Source of the DNA: Streptococcaceae bacterium
GTDB lineage: Bacteria; Bacillota; Bacilli; Lactobacillales; Streptococcaceae
NCBI GenBank assembly: GCA_022484805.1
Contig: JAKVKP010000003.1
Span: 1 to 64,000, forward strand
Reading direction: 5' to 3'
DNA length: 64,000 bases
Position 1 is the first letter of the stretch; each line of letters begins with the position of its first letter. A program made the position numbers and the translations under genes. Under the pieces are notes generated by a model. That model ran no database searches, was not told the origin of the DNA, and saw only the letters and a program-made list of their open reading frames with translations. Positions 17,245 through 26,072 of the stretch are shown here, piece by piece.

Positions 17245-18228
17245 TTAGGTCGTTTCTCTAATAATCAGAGTAGTTCGTAAATCGGGTTCTTCCGGTAATG
17301 GCGTGTCATTCAGCTTAGCGATTAACAGTCTCGCTACGTATTCCCCCATTTGCTTGATTGGCTGACGAACCGTCGTCAAGCTTGGATAGGTTAAGGATGC
17401 AACTGGCTGATCATCAAAGCCAATAATAGCTAAATCGTCGGGTACTTTAACATTTAAAACGTGACATTGTTTTAAAATACCACTCGCAACCTCATCACTA
17501 TTCGCAAAAATTGCATCCGGTCGATTCTTTCCTAGTCGTAGCATCTCAATTAATGTTTGCTTGCCATCTTCAATTCTCAGTTGCTTGAAATAATGATATT
17601 CAGGATTGAATTCTATTTCAAACTCACCTAATGCCTGCATAAACCCTTCAAATCGATAATCCTTATCAGCAGGTGCTCCACCAGTACAGTAAGCAATTTT
17701 TCGATAACCCTTTGAAAGCAAATAATAGACACCCTCATAGACCGCTTTATGTGAATCAATTGAAATCAAGCCAATATCTTTATCACCAAGATAACGATTG
17801 CAGACTACAATTTTCCCTGAATGAATTAATGCCACAATTTCATCACTATCATTTTCAATACTCGTCATGATTAATCCATCTAATTGATTTTTTTGAAGCA
17901 TTTCAATAAATTTTTGCTCGCGTTCAGCTCTTTCTAATGTCTGTAGGACAACGATTTGATAGCCCTTACGGTAAGCATAACGCTCAATTGCATCAACCAT
18001 ATGTGTAAAAAATGGATTTGTGATATATGAGATAATGACGCCAATTAATTTAGTCTTTTGCCCTCTTAACTGCTGTGCAACACTATTTGGATAATATCCA
18101 AATTCCTTCATCGCCGCAAATATCTTTTCCTTTGTTTTTTGAGACACATTCGGATGATTATTAATTGCCCTTGAAATCGTCGTGATGGAAAATCCAGTCT
18201 CTCGAGCAATATCACTTATTTTTGTCAT
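17245..18228 (-). CDS. LacI-family transcriptional regulator of the alpha-glucoside operon
   Basis: 327 residues: N-terminal LacI helix-turn-helix (TKISDIARETGFSITTISRA, hinge helix NSVAQQLRG) and a periplasmic-binding-protein-like effector domain with the characteristic C-terminal DDQPVASLTYPSLTTVRQP. It most likely represses the sugar ABC/alpha-glucosidase operon directly downstream and is relieved by the sugar or its product. The ATG at 18228 has AAAGGGGAA 8 bp upstream; the longer in-frame start at 18276 lacks a site. It is on the same strand as the operon, with the operon promoter in the 164-bp gap. Confidence 0.92.
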   Translation of the reverse strand: MTKISDIARETGFSITTISRAINNHPNVSQKTKEKIFAAMKEFGYYPNSVAQQLRGQKTKLIGVIISYITNPFFTHMVDAIERYAYRKGYQIVVLQTLERAEREQKFIEMLQKNQLDGLIMTSIENDSDEIVALIHSGKIVVCNRYLGDKDIGLISIDSHKAVYEGVYYLLSKGYRKIAYCTGGAPADKDYRFEGFMQALGEFEIEFNPEYHYFKQLRIEDGKQTLIEMLRLGKNRPDAIFANSDEVASGILKQCHVLNVKVPDDLAIIGFDDQPVASLTYPSLTTVRQPIKQMGEYVARLLIAKLNDTPLPEEPDLRTTLIIRETT

Positions 18229-18331
18229 AATTTGATTCCCCTTTTTAGCTTTATATAATAACGCTCTCATTATCATGATATCCTAGCATACTCTGCTTTA
18301 ATATGCTATTAATTTTCATTTTTAAATTGCT

Positions 18332-18367
18332 AAAAAGGCTCTAACCTGACTGTCAGATTAAAGCCTT
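18332..18367 (-). terminator. Terminator of the cell-wall enzyme pair
   Basis: A 15-bp stem (AAGGC...CTGA with UCAGG...GCCUU, two G-U pairs, 3-nt loop) followed by TTTTTA on the minus strand, 18 bp after the GH73 gene stop. Confidence 0.85.
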
Positions 18368-18384
18368 ATTTTATTGCATCGCAA

Positions 18385-18987
18385 TTAGTCGTATTTTTGC
18401 AAATTGTACTCATTAATCACCTGAATCAATTTTTTAGCATAGTCTGGATCAGTCGCATAGCCAGCATTTTGAATTTCATTAGCCGCCTCTTTATAGTCTT
18501 TTGCCGCCAAAACCTTATGATAGAGCGCCTCGTTCCAAGTCACACCGTTAACAAAAAGCTTTGAATGCGCCAGCATTGAGTCCTCCCAAGAATCGTAAAC
18601 AACAAAATCGCCTTGAATCGTAATCCACTCTTCATTGACAAACTCTTTAGTATCCAAGGTTACCTTATTTTGATCGCCGTATGCTTTCACACCAAAGAGG
18701 TTATTATACTTACTTGCCAGCTGACTCTGACCAAAATTTGATTCTAAAACGGCCTGACCAATAATAATTGAAGCATAAACGCCATAACTCTCCTGTAACT
18801 CCTGCGCGTATGGTGCAATTGTTTTAATAAAATTCTCCTGTTCCACATGCGTCTCACCATTCGCATCTACTGGAATATCTGTACTTGCAGTTTGACGATC
18901 AATGAAAAAGAATAGAACAGCCAAAACAAGAAATATTAAACTAAAAAATTGTAATTTTTTTGCCCTAATTTGTTTTTTTGCGTTCAT
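18385..18987 (-). CDS. Membrane-anchored GH73 N-acetylglucosaminidase (peptidoglycan hydrolase)
   Basis: 200 residues: a cytoplasmic basic N-terminus, one membrane anchor (about residues 14-30), then an extracellular GH73 domain. The catalytic Glu is in GQAVLESNFGQSQLA; the KYNNLFGVKAYG, YDSWEDSMLAHSKLF and NAGYATDPDYAKK motifs are classical for LytG/FlgJ-type glucosaminidases. It cleaves the glycan strand of peptidoglycan. No cell-wall-binding repeats are present. Its start overlaps the stop of the M15 carboxypeptidase gene by 4 bp (ATGA), so both are co-translated cell-wall remodelling enzymes. Confidence 0.92.
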   Translation of the reverse strand: MNAKKQIRAKKLQFFSLIFLVLAVLFFFIDRQTASTDIPVDANGETHVEQENFIKTIAPYAQELQESYGVYASIIIGQAVLESNFGQSQLASKYNNLFGVKAYGDQNKVTLDTKEFVNEEWITIQGDFVVYDSWEDSMLAHSKLFVNGVTWNEALYHKVLAAKDYKEAANEIQNAGYATDPDYAKKLIQVINEYNLQKYD

Positions 18988-19781
18988 CGACCTGCCTCTT
19001 GTAATTTTTTGATATATGCTTCTAAAGTGAGATTATTTTGTGTTATATACATTGCATGCTCAACACCAACATATCGATAGTGCCAAGGCTCAAAATTGAT
19101 GCCTGTTTCAGCTTCCTTACCCTTTGGATAACGCAATATAAAACCGTATTTTGGTGCATTCTCTGCTAACCACTTTGCACTGTCCGTATCTGCGTACGCC
19201 TCGTTTAATAAATCATTAGGCGTATTTTGATAATAAGTCGTATCAACCAAATCAATTGCTAATCCAGTATGATGCTCCGAATATCCAGGTTCCGTCAAAA
19301 CTGACATCGCAGCTGACTTCGCATCAGCCTCCGACATACCAGCTGAGATATTTTGATTAATCACTGAGCTCACTACCGCTTGTTGCTCTTCAACACTTCG
19401 ATATGCAGATACAAATTTCAGCTCAATACCATCAGCCTGCGCAGCATTAATCAATGTTTCAACTGGTGTTTGAATCTGATCCAATACCTGAAACCCATTA
19501 GCTAAGGTAACTAGGCTAGGTGCGGTATTCTCAACTGAGTGAGTTTTGTTGACCAATACTAAATTCCAATCGGTAAGCTGTCCCTCAGGCAAGGCCTCTT
19601 TTTGAGCAGCACTTTCTGATGCTTCTTTTTGACTTTTTGAGGTGGTATCCGATTTTGCAGCGGATCCTGCTGACTGATCAACCTCATTTTGATTATTATC
19701 ATATAATAAAACACCCAAACAAAAAATAATCATACTAAGTATTAAAAGTAAAAAAAGGATAGACCATTTTTTATTTTTCAC
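18984..19781 (-). CDS. M15B D,D-carboxypeptidase (VanY-like), membrane-anchored
   Basis: 265 residues: N-terminal membrane anchor (ILFLLLILSMIIFCLGVLLY), a Ser/Lys-rich linker, then an M15B peptidase domain. Zinc ligands are visible in SEHHTGLAIDLVD and EPWHYRYVG. It removes the terminal D-alanine of peptidoglycan stem peptides outside the membrane. The start is GTG 19781 behind GGGGGAGAT. It is followed by the overlapping GH73 gene. VanY activity is one step of glycopeptide resistance, but no vanA/vanX-type gene accompanies it, so ordinary wall maturation is more likely. Confidence 0.92.
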   Translation of the reverse strand: MKNKKWSILFLLLILSMIIFCLGVLLYDNNQNEVDQSAGSAAKSDTTSKSQKEASESAAQKEALPEGQLTDWNLVLVNKTHSVENTAPSLVTLANGFQVLDQIQTPVETLINAAQADGIELKFVSAYRSVEEQQAVVSSVINQNISAGMSEADAKSAAMSVLTEPGYSEHHTGLAIDLVDTTYYQNTPNDLLNEAYADTDSAKWLAENAPKYGFILRYPKGKEAETGINFEPWHYRYVGVEHAMYITQNNLTLEAYIKKLQEAGR

Positions 19782-20251
19782 GCTATCTCCCCCATCTAGT
19801 CTATTTTAACATAAGCCATTCTAATTATTAATCAATCCGCCTTCTTGATTTTTAAACTTTCTTAATAAAATTAATAGTCAAGAAATCTCAACAATATGTT
19901 TCAAATTGCCTATTCGACATTCTCAAATCACAGCTAAATTAGTAAATGCAGTTGCTTTATCTAATTCACTTTGCTAGATAAATGTTATTTTTATTGAACA
20001 AATGACGCTTTCACAACGACAATTGCGATGATATTGACAAATATTCCAATCTTTCAAAGAAACATCGGAATGCTGTTAAAAATCACACTGATATTGACGA
20101 ATAATCCAATCTTTCAAAGAATCATCGGGAAATTCGCATGACACTTAGCGCAATTTAGAAGTATTGCTAAAACTGTAGTCTATTCAAGGCTGGTGTTTGG
20201 TGACTCAGCTACTATATAATAAACAATTTTCGTAAGGTAAGTGGCAATGGC
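19782..20251. other. Intergenic region with tandem 40-bp repeats
   Basis: No supported gene. Two direct copies of a 40-bp sequence (20030-20069 and 20090-20129, four differences) each contain CCAATCTTTCAAAGAA; the same core forms a perfect hairpin at 39111-39133. The region also adjoins a partial MITE-like repeat (20252-20321). Confidence 0.6.
20030..20129. repeat. Two 40-bp direct repeats, 60-bp period
   Basis: Copies at 20030-20069 and 20090-20129 differ at 4 of 40 positions and share the core CCAATCTTTCAAAGAA. A third related copy is a palindrome at 39111-39133, so this is a dispersed repeat family. Confidence 0.75.
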
Positions 20252-20280
20252 AAAAAAGCAGTCGTCCGAAGACGGCTGCT
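20252..20280 (-). terminator. metK terminator
   Basis: Minus strand stem AGCAGCCGTC/GACGACTGCT closed by a UUCG tetraloop and followed by TTTTTT. It lies about 105 bp after the metK stop and sits within a MITE-like repeat (see 20252-20321). Confidence 0.85.
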
Positions 20281-20321
20281 AGACATCCTTATAAAGCTTT
20301 TTAGTCAAATCAATCCAATTT
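20252..20321. repeat. Partial MITE-like element (copy A)
   Basis: Shares with copy B (30098-30246) the hairpin GGCAGTCGTC-type terminator and the right end, where AGCTTTTTAGTCAAATCA is identical, followed by the terminal ATCAATCCAATTT. No left end was found. Confidence 0.55.
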
Positions 20322-20384
20322 GATATTGAGCCTCTTATTTCAGATTAAACGGATTTCTCATCAATACTATTTTGATTCACATAA

Positions 20385-21575
20385 TTAGCCAAGATACTCT
20401 TTTAAGATGTCAACCTTGTCTAAACGCTCCCATGGCAAATCAATATCTGTTCGACCAAAATGACCATAAGCCGCAGTTTGACGATAACGTGGTTTCCTCA
20501 AATCAAGCATTTCGATAATACCAGCAGGGCGCAAATCAAAATGAGCACGAATCGCTTCAATAATCCGATCATCACTAATCTTGCCAGTTGCAAACGTATT
20601 GACAGAAATTGAAACAGGCTTCGCGACGCCAATCGCATAAGCTAATTGAATTTCAATCTTATCAGCTAAGCCAGCAGCGACAATATTTTTAGCAATATAA
20701 CGTGCCGCATAGCTTGCAGAACGGTCAACCTTGGTTGCATCCTTACCAGAAAAAGCACCGCCACCATGTCTTGCATAACCACCATACGTGTCAACAATAA
20801 TCTTGCGACCAGTTAAGCCAGAATCGCCTTGTGGCCCACCGATTACAAAACGACCGGTTGGATTAATAAAATACTTTGTTTCATCATCTAATAATTCGGC
20901 TGGAATTACAGCATGAATTACCTTGGCAATGACATCCTTTTGAATTTGCTCTAGAGTCACATCTGGGTCATGCTGCGTTGAAATAACAACGGTATCTACC
21001 CGTTTTGGTCGGTCATCATTATCATATTCAACGGTAACCTGACTCTTGGCATCTGGTCGTAAATAGGATAATTCGCCAGACTTGCGCAATTCCGCTAGCT
21101 TATGCACTAATTTATGGCTTAAAGCAATCGGTAAAGGCATATATTCTTCAGTTTCATTGGTCGCAAAACCAAACATCAAGCCTTGATCGCCAGCTCCAAT
21201 TAAATCCAAAGGGTCCTTTTCAAGCTGATCACGAACCTCAAGTGCCGTATCCACACCTTGAGCAATATCTGGGCTCTGCTCAACTAACGATGGATGGACA
21301 CCAACTGTATCCGCGTCAAAGCCATATTTGGCACGATCATAGCCAATTTCACGAATGGTTTCACGTACGACGCGATTAATATCGACATAAGCGGTCGTTG
21401 AGATTTCACCAAATACATGAACTGTACCCGTGTAAACTGCTGTTTCGGCTGCCACACGTGCATAAGGATCCTCAGTTAAAATGGCATCCAAAATTGCGTC
21501 ACTAATTTGATCGGCAATCTTATCTGGATGACCTTCTGAAACTGACTCAGAAGTAAATAATTTTTTTTCTACCAT
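20385..21575 (-). CDS. metK: S-adenosylmethionine synthetase
   Basis: Makes SAM from methionine and ATP in the cytosol. 396 residues, full length. Visible: [20 protein letters not shown] at the N-terminus, [12 protein letters not shown] (ATP motif I) and the P-loop-like [17 protein letters not shown] (motif II). The ATG at 21575 uses the GGGGG ribosome site at 21586-21590, which is part of an SMK-box SAM riboswitch; SAM binding hides the site and turns translation off. It is monocistronic with its own terminator. Confidence 0.97.
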   Translation of the reverse strand: MVEKKLFTSESVSEGHPDKIADQISDAILDAILTEDPYARVAAETAVYTGTVHVFGEISTTAYVDINRVVRETIREIGYDRAKYGFDADTVGVHPSLVEQSPDIAQGVDTALEVRDQLEKDPLDLIGAGDQGLMFGFATNETEEYMPLPIALSHKLVHKLAELRKSGELSYLRPDAKSQVTVEYDNDDRPKRVDTVVISTQHDPDVTLEQIQKDVIAKVIHAVIPAELLDDETKYFINPTGRFVIGGPQGDSGLTGRKIIVDTYGGYARHGGGAFSGKDATKVDRSASYAARYIAKNIVAAGLADKIEIQLAYAIGVAKPVSISVNTFATGKISDDRIIEAIRAHFDLRPAGIIEMLDLRKPRYRQTAAYGHFGRTDIDLPWERLDKVDILKEYLG

Positions 21576-21584
21576 AATTCTTGT

Positions 21585-21676
21585 TCCCCCGTTTTCTTTT
21601 TTTTTCGGTTACAAGGCGTCCTCCAAGAAACAATTGTGTTGCTTTCATGAAGTCCTTTCGGAAACTGTAACACCTT
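21585..21676 (-). promoter_or_regulatory. SMK-box (SAM-III) translational riboswitch
   Basis: The minus-strand leader of metK holds the SMK landmarks: GTGTTACAG, TTCCGAAAGGA, then GCCTTGTAACC and the GGGGG Shine-Dalgarno 10 nt before the ATG. GTGTTACA and TTGTAAC can form the closing helix. This family is known only from Lactobacillales metK leaders, where SAM stabilises pairing of the Shine-Dalgarno with an anti-Shine-Dalgarno. Confidence 0.85.
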
Positions 21677-21897
21677 ATTTTATCATGATATAAAAAAATT
21701 TAAAACGGTTTCTTAATTAATATTTATATTTCCCCCGGTTTACCTAGACCAATTCTATATTAATAATTCTCTTTCGTTATAAAATAATTTTTCCATTTCG
21801 AAAACAATACAAGGCTTTTTAGGGCTAATGTGTTAGAATGGTAGAGTATGAAAATAAGCCGATAACATTCGTTAATGGCATTAAAGAGGTGAGTCTA

Positions 21898-22839
21898 ATG
21901 ATTCGTTATTTTTCATCTGTTGGCAAAGTAATCGACGAAATCAAAGAGCCAGAGCACGGTTCTTGGATTATGATGACAAGTCCAACTATTGAGGAATCGA
22001 AACTAATTGCTGAAAAATATGATCTTGAATATGATGATATTCGAGCCGCACTGGATGAGGAAGAACGATCGCGACTGCAGATTGAGGATCATTACTCGCT
22101 TGTCTTAGTAGATATCCCTGTTATCGAAACCAGAAATAATAAAGATTGGTATATCACCATTCCACTAGGTATTATTATTACAGAAGAAGTCATTATCACG
22201 ATTTGTATCGAGGAAAATAGTATTTTAAATGATTTTGCCAATGGCATTGTGAAAAATTTCTATACTTATATGAAAACACGATTTATTTTCCAAATTCTTT
22301 ATAAAAATGCCTCTCTCTATTTACGTTATTTACGAGTAATCAATCGTAAAACTGATAAGGTTGAAGCTGAATTACACCGCTCAACACGAAATGAAGAATT
22401 AATAGAGCTTTTGGAAATGGAAAAAACCTTGGTTTATTTCACAACTTCTTTAAAATCAAATGAAGTCGTTTTGGAAAAATTACTAAAAAGTCGCTCTATC
22501 AAAAAGTATCCAGAAGATACCGATCTGCTTGAAGATGCAATCGTTGAAAATAAACAGGCGATTGAAATGGCGAATATCTATACCAATATCCTGAATGGCA
22601 TGCTTGATACCTTTGCTTCAATTATTTCAAACAACCAAAATGTTATCATGAAATTCCTCGCCATCGTAACGATTGTCATGAGTATTCCAACAATGATTTT
22701 TTCTGCCTACGGGATGAATTTGAAAGATAATAATCTACCGTTTGCGAATACTAATCATGCATTTTGGATAATCATTATCCTTTCAGTCTTTTTAAGTATT
22801 ACCACTATTGTTTATTTTGTTAAAAAGAATTTCTTTTGA
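21898..22839 (+). CDS. CorA-family divalent metal ion transporter
   Basis: 313-residue CorA/MIT channel for Mg2+ (or a related divalent cation). A large cytoplasmic N-terminal domain with long helices precedes two C-terminal membrane helices; the selectivity motif YGMN follows the first helix (IPTMIFSAYGMNLKDN) and the protein ends with a basic tail (VKKNFF). The ATG at 21898 has AGAGGTGA 5 bp upstream; the longer in-frame ATG at 21838 has none. It is monocistronic and divergent from metK. Confidence 0.93.
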   Translation: MIRYFSSVGKVIDEIKEPEHGSWIMMTSPTIEESKLIAEKYDLEYDDIRAALDEEERSRLQIEDHYSLVLVDIPVIETRNNKDWYITIPLGIIITEEVIITICIEENSILNDFANGIVKNFYTYMKTRFIFQILYKNASLYLRYLRVINRKTDKVEAELHRSTRNEELIELLEMEKTLVYFTTSLKSNEVVLEKLLKSRSIKKYPEDTDLLEDAIVENKQAIEMANIYTNILNGMLDTFASIISNNQNVIMKFLAIVTIVMSIPTMIFSAYGMNLKDNNLPFANTNHAFWIIIILSVFLSITTIVYFVKKNFF

Positions 22840-23109
22840 ACTGCAGTTTTTAGTTATCTTTAATAATTTTTGATTATAATTAAAGATGAACAGTTCTAAG
22901 TAAAAAGTTGTGAGTGCCGCTCTGACATGCTCGAAAAAGCTGACTGACCTTGTTTTGACAGTCTCAAACGGTAAACATTGTATTTTAAAATAAATGAAGC
23001 TTAACGCTTTAGTGTTTTAGATAAATTATTAAAAAAATAAAATGTTTTGAGAGAGTATTGTCAAGCACTCGATACTAGATTAAGTTAAAATCAAAATAAG
23101 AGGATTAAA

Positions 23110-24084
23110 ATGAATCAAACAACTCGAAAAGTCTACCTTTCTCTTTTAAATCAGCAAGGGCAAGCCGTTTCTGGCGAAAAAATCGCTGAATCACTTGGAA
23201 TCAGCAGAACTGCGATTTGGAAATCAATTCAGGAGCTTAAAAATCTAGGCTATCAAATTGAATCGATTAAGGGTAGTGGCTATCTGCTCACACCAAGTGA
23301 TATTTTAAATCCAGATGAAATCAAGCACTTATTTAATCAAAACAATTTGATTGACTCCGTTTTTTTAGTTGAAAAATCAGAATCAACTCAAGAGGATGCA
23401 AAGGCTGCACTACTTAAAAATACGCCAAATTATGCTCTTTTTGTTGCTCGTAATCAGACAGTCGCTCATGGTCGTTTTAAACGTGCATACTATACTGAAA
23501 CAGACAATGGTATTTATATGAGCCTTGCCATTAAGCCTGAAAAAAGCTTTCAAGAAATGCCTCAATATACAATTTTAACTGCAGTCGCAATTGTCAGTGC
23601 AATTAAAAAATTAACTCAGATTCAAACAAAAATAAAATGGGTTAATGATATTTACCTCAACCAGAAAAAAATGGCAGGCATTTTATCAGAAGCGACCACC
23701 AATATGGAATCAGGTCAAATTAATCACGTCATTATTGGTATCGGTCTAAATTTTGCAATCCAACAGGAAAACTTCCCAGTAGAAATTCAGGACAAGGCAA
23801 CTTCTCTATTTGCTAAGGACAACCCGACCATTACAAAAAACCAATTAATTGCTGAAATTTGGAATACTTTTTTTGAATTAATCGACAAACCATTTATCGA
23901 TGCTTATAAAAGGGACTCTTTTATTTTAGGCAAAAGCATATCATTTATTAAAAATGGCGTAGAATATCACGGCATTGCAGATGATATTTCACCAACTGGA
24001 GAATTAGTCGTCACGCTTGATGAAAGCAAAAAACAAATCAGCCTTTCAAGTGGCGAAATTTCTCTAAGTCATTTTGAACAATAA
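23110..24084 (+). CDS. birA: Bifunctional biotin-protein ligase/biotin operon repressor BirA
   Basis: Attaches biotin to carboxylase carrier proteins via biotinyl-AMP and can repress biotin genes. 324 residues: N-terminal winged helix (GEKIAESLGISRTAIWKSIQ) linked by KGSGYLLTP to the catalytic domain. The biotin-binding loop is seen as GRFKRAYYTETDNGIYMS (a variant of GRGRxGRxW) and the catalytic KWVNDIYLNQKKMAGIL. A C-terminal SH3-like domain follows. AGAGGA ribosome site at normal spacing. The small membrane-protein gene 50 bp downstream is probably co-transcribed. Confidence 0.93.
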   Translation: MNQTTRKVYLSLLNQQGQAVSGEKIAESLGISRTAIWKSIQELKNLGYQIESIKGSGYLLTPSDILNPDEIKHLFNQNNLIDSVFLVEKSESTQEDAKAALLKNTPNYALFVARNQTVAHGRFKRAYYTETDNGIYMSLAIKPEKSFQEMPQYTILTAVAIVSAIKKLTQIQTKIKWVNDIYLNQKKMAGILSEATTNMESGQINHVIIGIGLNFAIQQENFPVEIQDKATSLFAKDNPTITKNQLIAEIWNTFFELIDKPFIDAYKRDSFILGKSISFIKNGVEYHGIADDISPTGELVVTLDESKKQISLSSGEISLSHFEQ

Positions 24085-24133
24085 GGCTAATTATCTATTG
24101 AAAGTGACGGGTATTTAAAAAGGGGAGGTTAAT

Positions 24134-24412
24134 GTGGCCTATGTATTTTCACTATTTGCTGTCATTGCGAGCTTAATCAACTATTATTTCTGGACTAAAA
24201 TTGGAACTAATCCATACTGGTCGATTGGTTTCGTACTTCAAGTTTTTTTATTTGTGTTAGCCTCAATGAGCATCACTTATTTTAGAGGCGTTAAATTAAA
24301 AATTCAAGACAAAAAATACCAACGCGCTTTTTTCAGTCGACTCGGTTTATTGAGTCTGAACTTATTCATCGTTGGTATAATATTTCTTTTAATGTTTATT
24401 GCTTATTTTTAA
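24134..24412 (+). CDS. Small membrane protein of unknown function
   Basis: 92 residues with three hydrophobic helices (about residues 2-22, 30-50, 70-92) and a basic loop between the second and third. GTG start behind a strong AGGGGAGG site 5 bp upstream. I do not recognise the family. It follows birA closely and converges with the minus-strand gene 24396-24596; the two coding ends overlap by 17 bp. Confidence 0.7.
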   Translation: MAYVFSLFAVIASLINYYFWTKIGTNPYWSIGFVLQVFLFVLASMSITYFRGVKLKIQDKKYQRAFFSRLGLLSLNLFIVGIIFLLMFIAYF

Positions 24413-24596
24413 AATTACCCTGACCAGAAAGTTTTCGAGCAACTTTATCTAATAAATAGATTCTCCGTAATTTAAAGCCTAAAAGCGTACCCCAAAAAGC
24501 GGTGCCAAAAAGGCTTTGACTAAAAATACAGTCCATCAACCACCAAGTATATAAGCTTGAAATTGATGCTTGAATGATAAATTCATTTTTTCTCAT
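24396..24596 (-). CDS. Small membrane protein of unknown function
   Basis: 66 residues with a hydrophobic first half (QASISSLYTWWLMDCIFSQS, then FGTAFWGTLLGF) followed by a basic tail (RRIYLLDKVARK). GAGGTAATTAAATG gives a plausible ribosome site. Family not recognised; it overlaps the end of the convergent gene at 24134-24412 by 17 bp. Confidence 0.6.
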   Translation of the reverse strand: MRKNEFIIQASISSLYTWWLMDCIFSQSLFGTAFWGTLLGFKLRRIYLLDKVARKLSGQGNFKNKQ

Positions 24597-24661
24597 TTAA
24601 TTACCTCGCTTAATATAAGTATAACGAATGGTGACTTGAAAATCAAAAAGCTTAATTAAAA

Positions 24662-24718
24662 GAATAGCGCAAATTCATTTTGACCGTAATCACGATGAAC
24701 TTGCGCTTTTTATTTTTA
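24662..24718. terminator. Bidirectional terminator
   Basis: Arms AGCGCAAATTCAT and ATGAACTTGCGCT (13 bp, one mismatch on the plus strand, G-U on the minus) with TTTTTATTTTT on the plus side and a weaker T tract on the minus side. It ends the minus-strand E1/DUF1934 operon and possibly read-through from birA. Confidence 0.7.
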
Positions 24719-24748
24719 ATAATTATCATCTAATTTATAAATGAATAA

Positions 24749-25132
24749 TCATCGCCAATTATAAAGCAATTGATAGCTGCCAACCAAAGCTTCACTTTCA
24801 GGCTGAAGTAAAACGTACGCAAGTTCAAAGCGATTTTCGCCAACTTCAATCCATTCAACTCGGGTCAGCAAATCCATTGCCATCTCTGGAAAATTAAAAT
24901 GGGCAGCTCCCTCTGAGGTGAAGTTTAGTGTTATTTTACTGCTATAAGCACCAAATCGGATGATTTCTATACAATCATCAGTAAGCTTAATGACAGTTTT
25001 TATTTGTCCCTCGTCCTCATACTGCAAATATCTTGCCCCTGAACGCTCGGTGTACTGGCCCAAAAATTTACCCTCAAGAATCTCAACCGTTTCCTTTTGT
25101 TTGACTTGATTTCTAAATTGGATTTCAACCAT
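24749..25132 (-). CDS. DUF1934 (YwiB-like) calycin-type protein
   Basis: 127 residues of the DUF1934 family, a small beta-barrel protein of unknown function found in Firmicutes. Characteristic pieces: ARYLQYEDEGQIKTVIKLTDDCIEIIRFG and the final ELAYVLL...GSYQLLYNWR. I start at the ATG 25132 with AGGAG 7 bp upstream. The start overlaps the E1 beta stop by 8 bp, so translation is coupled to the E1 genes. What it does for that enzyme, if anything, is unknown. Confidence 0.8.
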   Translation of the reverse strand: MVEIQFRNQVKQKETVEILEGKFLGQYTERSGARYLQYEDEGQIKTVIKLTDDCIEIIRFGAYSSKITLNFTSEGAAHFNFPEMAMDLLTRVEWIEVGENRFELAYVLLQPESEALVGSYQLLYNWR

Positions 25133-26072
25133 GGAGCAGCTCCTCAATCATTGAGTTAAGCTCTTTAGCATTAGGTACAAATGCTTTTTCTAAAGTAGCT
25201 GCTGCTGGTACTGGGCTGAATTTTGCTGTCAATTGCTTGACCTTCGCCTGACTATTTAAGGCAATCAAGGACACTAATTCGCTGGCAATACCCTGCTTCA
25301 CGGAATCTGTCAAAATAATAACCTTGCCCGTTTTATGAGCGGATTGCAATAAACCTGTTTCATCCAAAGGTGATAAAGTAATCGGATCAATCACTTCAAT
25401 TGAAAAAGGTGATTGCTGAGCAATGGCTAAGGCAAGATTGACCATCCTACCAACTGCAATAATTGTTAAATCAGTTCCTAAATGCTTCACCTCGGACTTA
25501 CCAATGACCAAGGGCGTTAAATTTTCAAAATCAAAGACCTGCTTATACAATGCTTTAGGCTCCAAGATAAGCACAGGATTAAGATTGCCTGAGGCCGCCT
25601 TCAAAGCGCGATAAGCATCCTCGGCATTACTCGGCTCAATGACAATTAAGCCTGGCACTTGGGTAAACCAGCTCTCAAAGCTTTGCGAATGCTGCGCACT
25701 GGCACCAGTTCCACTACCAATTGCGGCGCGAATCGTCATTGGAACATTCACTTTGCCATTAGATAAATAATGAATTTTAGCTGCTTGGTTAACAATTTGG
25801 TCCATCGCAACCGTTAAAAAATCTGAAAACTGGATTTCTAGGATTGGATACATCCCTTCCATTGCTGAGCCAGTTGCAACACCAGTAATTGCTGCTTCCG
25901 AAATTGGCGTCTCAACAACTTGATTTGGATATTGCGCAATTAAATCCTTAGTTGCACCAAAGGCACCCCCATATTCACCAACATCTTCACCTAATACAAA
26001 GCTCCTGCTATTTTCAGCAAGAATTTCCTTTAAAGCAATATTAACCGCCTCAACATAAGTTATCTTAGGCAT
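25125..26072 (-). CDS. 2-oxoacid/acetoin dehydrogenase E1 component, beta subunit
   Basis: 315-residue E1 beta subunit. Visible: VLGEDVGEYGGAFGATKDL near the N-terminus, ETPISEAAITGVATGSAM, QSFESWFTQVPGLIVIEPSN, and a C-terminal transketolase domain (VIDPITLSPLDE). With the alpha subunit it forms the alpha2beta2 thiamine-diphosphate enzyme that decarboxylates a 2-oxoacid (pyruvate, branched-chain) or cleaves acetoin. The ATG at 26072 lies 6 bp after AGGGG and overlaps the alpha gene by 8 bp. No E2 (lipoyl transacylase) or E3 gene follows. Confidence 0.9.
   Translation of the reverse strand: MPKITYVEAVNIALKEILAENSRSFVLGEDVGEYGGAFGATKDLIAQYPNQVVETPISEAAITGVATGSAMEGMYPILEIQFSDFLTVAMDQIVNQAAKIHYLSNGKVNVPMTIRAAIGSGTGASAQHSQSFESWFTQVPGLIVIEPSNAEDAYRALKAASGNLNPVLILEPKALYKQVFDFENLTPLVIGKSEVKHLGTDLTIIAVGRMVNLALAIAQQSPFSIEVIDPITLSPLDETGLLQSAHKTGKVIILTDSVKQGIASELVSLIALNSQAKVKQLTAKFSPVPAAATLEKAFVPNAKELNSMIEELLHG

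Noticed and set aside
18984-19781. Part of a vancomycin-resistance cluster together with the VanH-like gene at 1-560
   Set aside because: The two genes are about 18 kb apart in different operons and there is no vanA/vanB-type ligase or vanX; each has an ordinary explanation.
22840-23109. Terminator or RNA between the CorA-type gene and birA
   Set aside because: ATCTTTAAT/ATTAAAGAT arms can pair but the loop is long and there is no T-run; not enough for a call.
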